Origin: JBCCGI01 sp039029355 | GTDB lineage: Bacteria > Planctomycetota > UBA1135 > GCA-002686595 | Length of the DNA: 21,891 bases | Assembly (NCBI GenBank): GCA_039029355.1 | Contig: JBCCGI010000112.1 | Coordinates: 1 to 21,891 of the forward strand | Direction: 5' to 3' | In this document: piece by piece, positions 20,509 to 21,891 of the stretch | Layout of the letters: the number at the start of each line of letters is the position of its first letter | Position numbering within the stretch: position 1 is the stretch's first letter | Position numbers and translations under genes: made by a program | Notes under the pieces: generated by a model | The model's input: the letters and a program-made list of their open reading frames with translations, nothing else | What the model was told of the DNA's origin: nothing | Database searches by the model: none

Positions 20509-21112
20509 CTACCGCCCGAGGTCAAAGACCGCTTCACCCGAAGCTGTCGCTCTCGAGGTCGCCAGCGCCTTTTGACCGCTTCCGCGAGGTCGCTGCAGGT
20601 TCAGGAGGTCGCGCTTCTGTCGCCGGAGTTCCTGCTGCACTAGAGGATGAGCCACGATCTCTCGTTCTCGCTCCGGGGTCAGGGTGCCCATGCGCTCTTG
20701 TTCCTGAACGTAGTGGTCCAACGCGTCGCAAGCACGTCTCGCCGACCATGCGGCTTCCTGGCAGGTCGTACTTAGCGCTGCCTCCCACGAGTAGATGACC
20801 GCAGTGGAGGCATCCTCGGCGTACGGCTGATGCGAGCTTCTGTGATCTTCGCCGGGAACAAGAGCCTCGCAGCGCTCAATCTCGGCCGCGACCTCCTCGG
20901 CATCGAACGCTTGGGCAACTGCACACTCCCAAAGGCGGTCGAGTGTTGCCCCGAAGGGCCTCCGGGTCGCCATTTCCGGTCTGCGCGTTGAAGGAGATGT
21001 AGCATGGAAAAAGCCGCTCGGCGCAGGCGGCGGCGAACGCCACGCGTGCCGGCCTTGACAAGCCGTTGAGCGCAGCAACAAGATCCTCTTCATTGTACGT
21101 CAGGCTAGGCAC
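20509..21112 (-). pseudogene. DUF416/YjaG-family gene, frameshifted; candidate immunity partner
   Basis: Translation from the GTG at 21112 (AGGA ten bases upstream) gives PSLTYNEEDLVAALNGL, then RVAFAAACAERLFPCYISF and GNGDPEALR. This matches the start of DUF416/YjaG proteins (RxxFxxxxCERxxPxYxxFxxxTGxGD). The frame then diverges, and the family resumes one base over: ATLDRLWECAVAQAFDAEEV, CEALVPGED, PYAEDASTAV, QEAAWSARRACDALDHYV and HPLVQQELRRQKRDL, to a TAG at 20509. Removing one G from the four-base run (CCCC on the plus strand, 20949-20952) restores one continuous protein of about 200 residues, the normal family length. It lies right behind the RHS-deaminase gene on the same strand, where immunity genes usually sit. 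YjaG itself has no known function, so the immunity role is inference. The break may be real or a sequencing indel. Confidence 0.85.
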
Positions 21113-21149
21113 GAGCTGGCCGTCCTAGGGCCACACTACCGTGGTTGCA

Positions 21150-21891
21150 TCAATGATCGGTGCCTCCAGCTTCTTGAATCGCAGAGGAGCAGTCCGGGCA
21201 AAACGGACGCGTCGCGACAAGAGCCTCTGGCGAGAGGCCCGCCTGTTGCGCATGGTTCAGGGCCGTTACCTCAGCATGCGCGCCCGGCAGGCTGGCCGCG
21301 CTCTCCCCCGGTTCTAGTGCGGCGCGTTGAGCAGGAGATAGATCCCTACCGCCGCTAGCGACGACATCGCCCGCGTCCGTTCGGAGAACGGCCGTCGTTC
21401 TGTGAGACTGCGCCCTAGCATCGAGAGTTCCGTGGATTAGCCCAGCACGGCCAGCGAGCCGTTTGGTTCCCCGCTGGATGCCCTCCGTGATGAGCTTGGT
21501 TCCGACAGTTGCGAGAACACCGACGCCAATCCCCGCCCCCGCCGCGATGCCCTCGTCCACACCGATCGCCGTCAACCCCGATTCGACTGCCGTGCCGATC
21601 GGATCCAGCACCGCAAAGGCCGCATCGAGCATTCGCATCGACTCAAACGCCTGCTGCCCATCGTTGATCCAGTCGAGGGTCTGGTCGATCGACTCGTGCT
21701 CGCCGTAGGAGTGCTCCTGCTCGAAGGCATCCATCACCTCCTGGGGATCGCGTGCGACGAAGCGTGAGGCCTCGACGTCCAGGAGGCGCGTGCCGAGCAG
21801 GGCGTAGCCCGAGCGCAGGTCGAAGGGGCGCGCCTGGAAGAAGAGGTCGTTCTGGGCCGGGCTGGAGACGACCGGATCCAGGGGAGCCGAG
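21150..21891 (-). CDS. C-terminal end of an RHS polymorphic toxin with deaminase-type domain (5' end beyond window)
   Basis: The frame is open to the right edge, giving 246 residues in the window. It begins with an RHS-associated core (NDLFFQARPFDLRSGYALLG, then TRLLDVEASRFVARDP), the conserved junction after which toxin domains vary. A linker with a Gly/Ala-rich hydrophobic stretch (GIAAGAGIGVGVLATVG) follows. Then comes a cytidine-deaminase-fold signature: VLRTDAGDVVASGG, HAEVTAL (zinc-ligand His and catalytic Glu at 21270-21278) and RPFCPDCSSAI (zinc Cys at 21189-21191 and 21198-21200). Such domains in RHS/T6SS/contact toxins deaminate nucleic-acid bases. The subfamily is not assigned. The stop comes early (GGTDH); shifting one base at about 21160-21167 gives APIIDATTVVWP and a TAG at 21125, a more natural family end. 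An apparent GTG/ATG at 21735 is internal, not the start. Confidence 0.88.
   Translation of the reverse strand, partial: SAPLDPVVSSPAQNDLFFQARPFDLRSGYALLGTRLLDVEASRFVARDPQEVMDAFEQEHSYGEHESIDQTLDWINDGQQAFESMRMLDAAFAVLDPIGTAVESGLTAIGVDEGIAAGAGIGVGVLATVGTKLITEGIQRGTKRLAGRAGLIHGTLDARAQSHRTTAVLRTDAGDVVASGGRDLSPAQRAALEPGESAASLPGAHAEVTALNHAQQAGLSPEALVATRPFCPDCSSAIQEAGGTDH

Noticed and set aside
20509..21093. 194-residue intact frame starting at ATG 21093
   Set aside because: Its first ~45 residues are out of frame with the conserved DUF416 N-terminus, which is found from 21112 in another frame. The intact frame is a by-product of the frameshift.

Overview
This 21.9-kb window is high-GC bacterial DNA packed with genes for exported, repeat-rich proteins. 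Almost every complete gene opens with a signal peptide and then carries a repetitive scaffold: YD/RHS repeats, PQQ-like strands, FG-GAP blades, a seven-fold propeller motif or glycine-rich stretches. The very high GC content, the frequent absence of a clear Shine-Dalgarno site, and the large secreted proteins ending in related 100-130 residue modules fit a Planctomycetota-like organism, or another environmental lineage with a large secretome such as Myxococcota. No ribosomal or other taxonomic marker is present, so this placement is inference.

Layout, left to right. (1) 1-5259, minus: N-terminal 1753 residues of a giant RHS/YD-repeat protein that runs off the left edge. (2) 5467-6642, plus: small secreted HExxH metallopeptidase-like protein. 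(3) 6669-9734, minus: 1021-residue PQQ/BamB-like propeller protein. (4) 9871-11547, plus: subtilisin-like (S8) peptidase with an intact catalytic triad. (5) 11677-14484, minus: FG-GAP/VCBS protein with 14 calcium-loop repeats. (6) 14878-16992, plus: glycine-rich protein resembling the ALK/LTK glycine-rich domain, followed by a near-perfect intrinsic terminator. (7) 17165-18811, plus: protein with seven propeller-like repeats. (8) 19203-20132, plus: collagen/PGRS-like glycine-rich protein. (9) 20184-20494: 3' remnant of an IS256-family element with its right-end inverted repeat. (10) 20509-21112, minus: DUF416/YjaG-family gene broken by a one-base frameshift. (11) 21150-21891, minus: C-terminal end of a second RHS protein (RHS core, hydrophobic linker, nucleic-acid-deaminase-type toxin domain), open at the right edge.

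How it fits together. Positions 5260-20132 look like a secretome cluster. Genes 4 and 7 share one clearly homologous C-terminal module, genes 3 and 6 share a second one more weakly, and gene 5 ends in a module of similar size. These could be surface-attachment or sorting modules, but their function is unknown. The right end is a polymorphic-toxin locus: an RHS-deaminase effector followed within about 12-37 bases by a DUF416 gene in the immunity position, next to a decayed insertion sequence. Both genes of that pair appear to carry a single extra base, so the module is either decaying or affected by sequencing indels.
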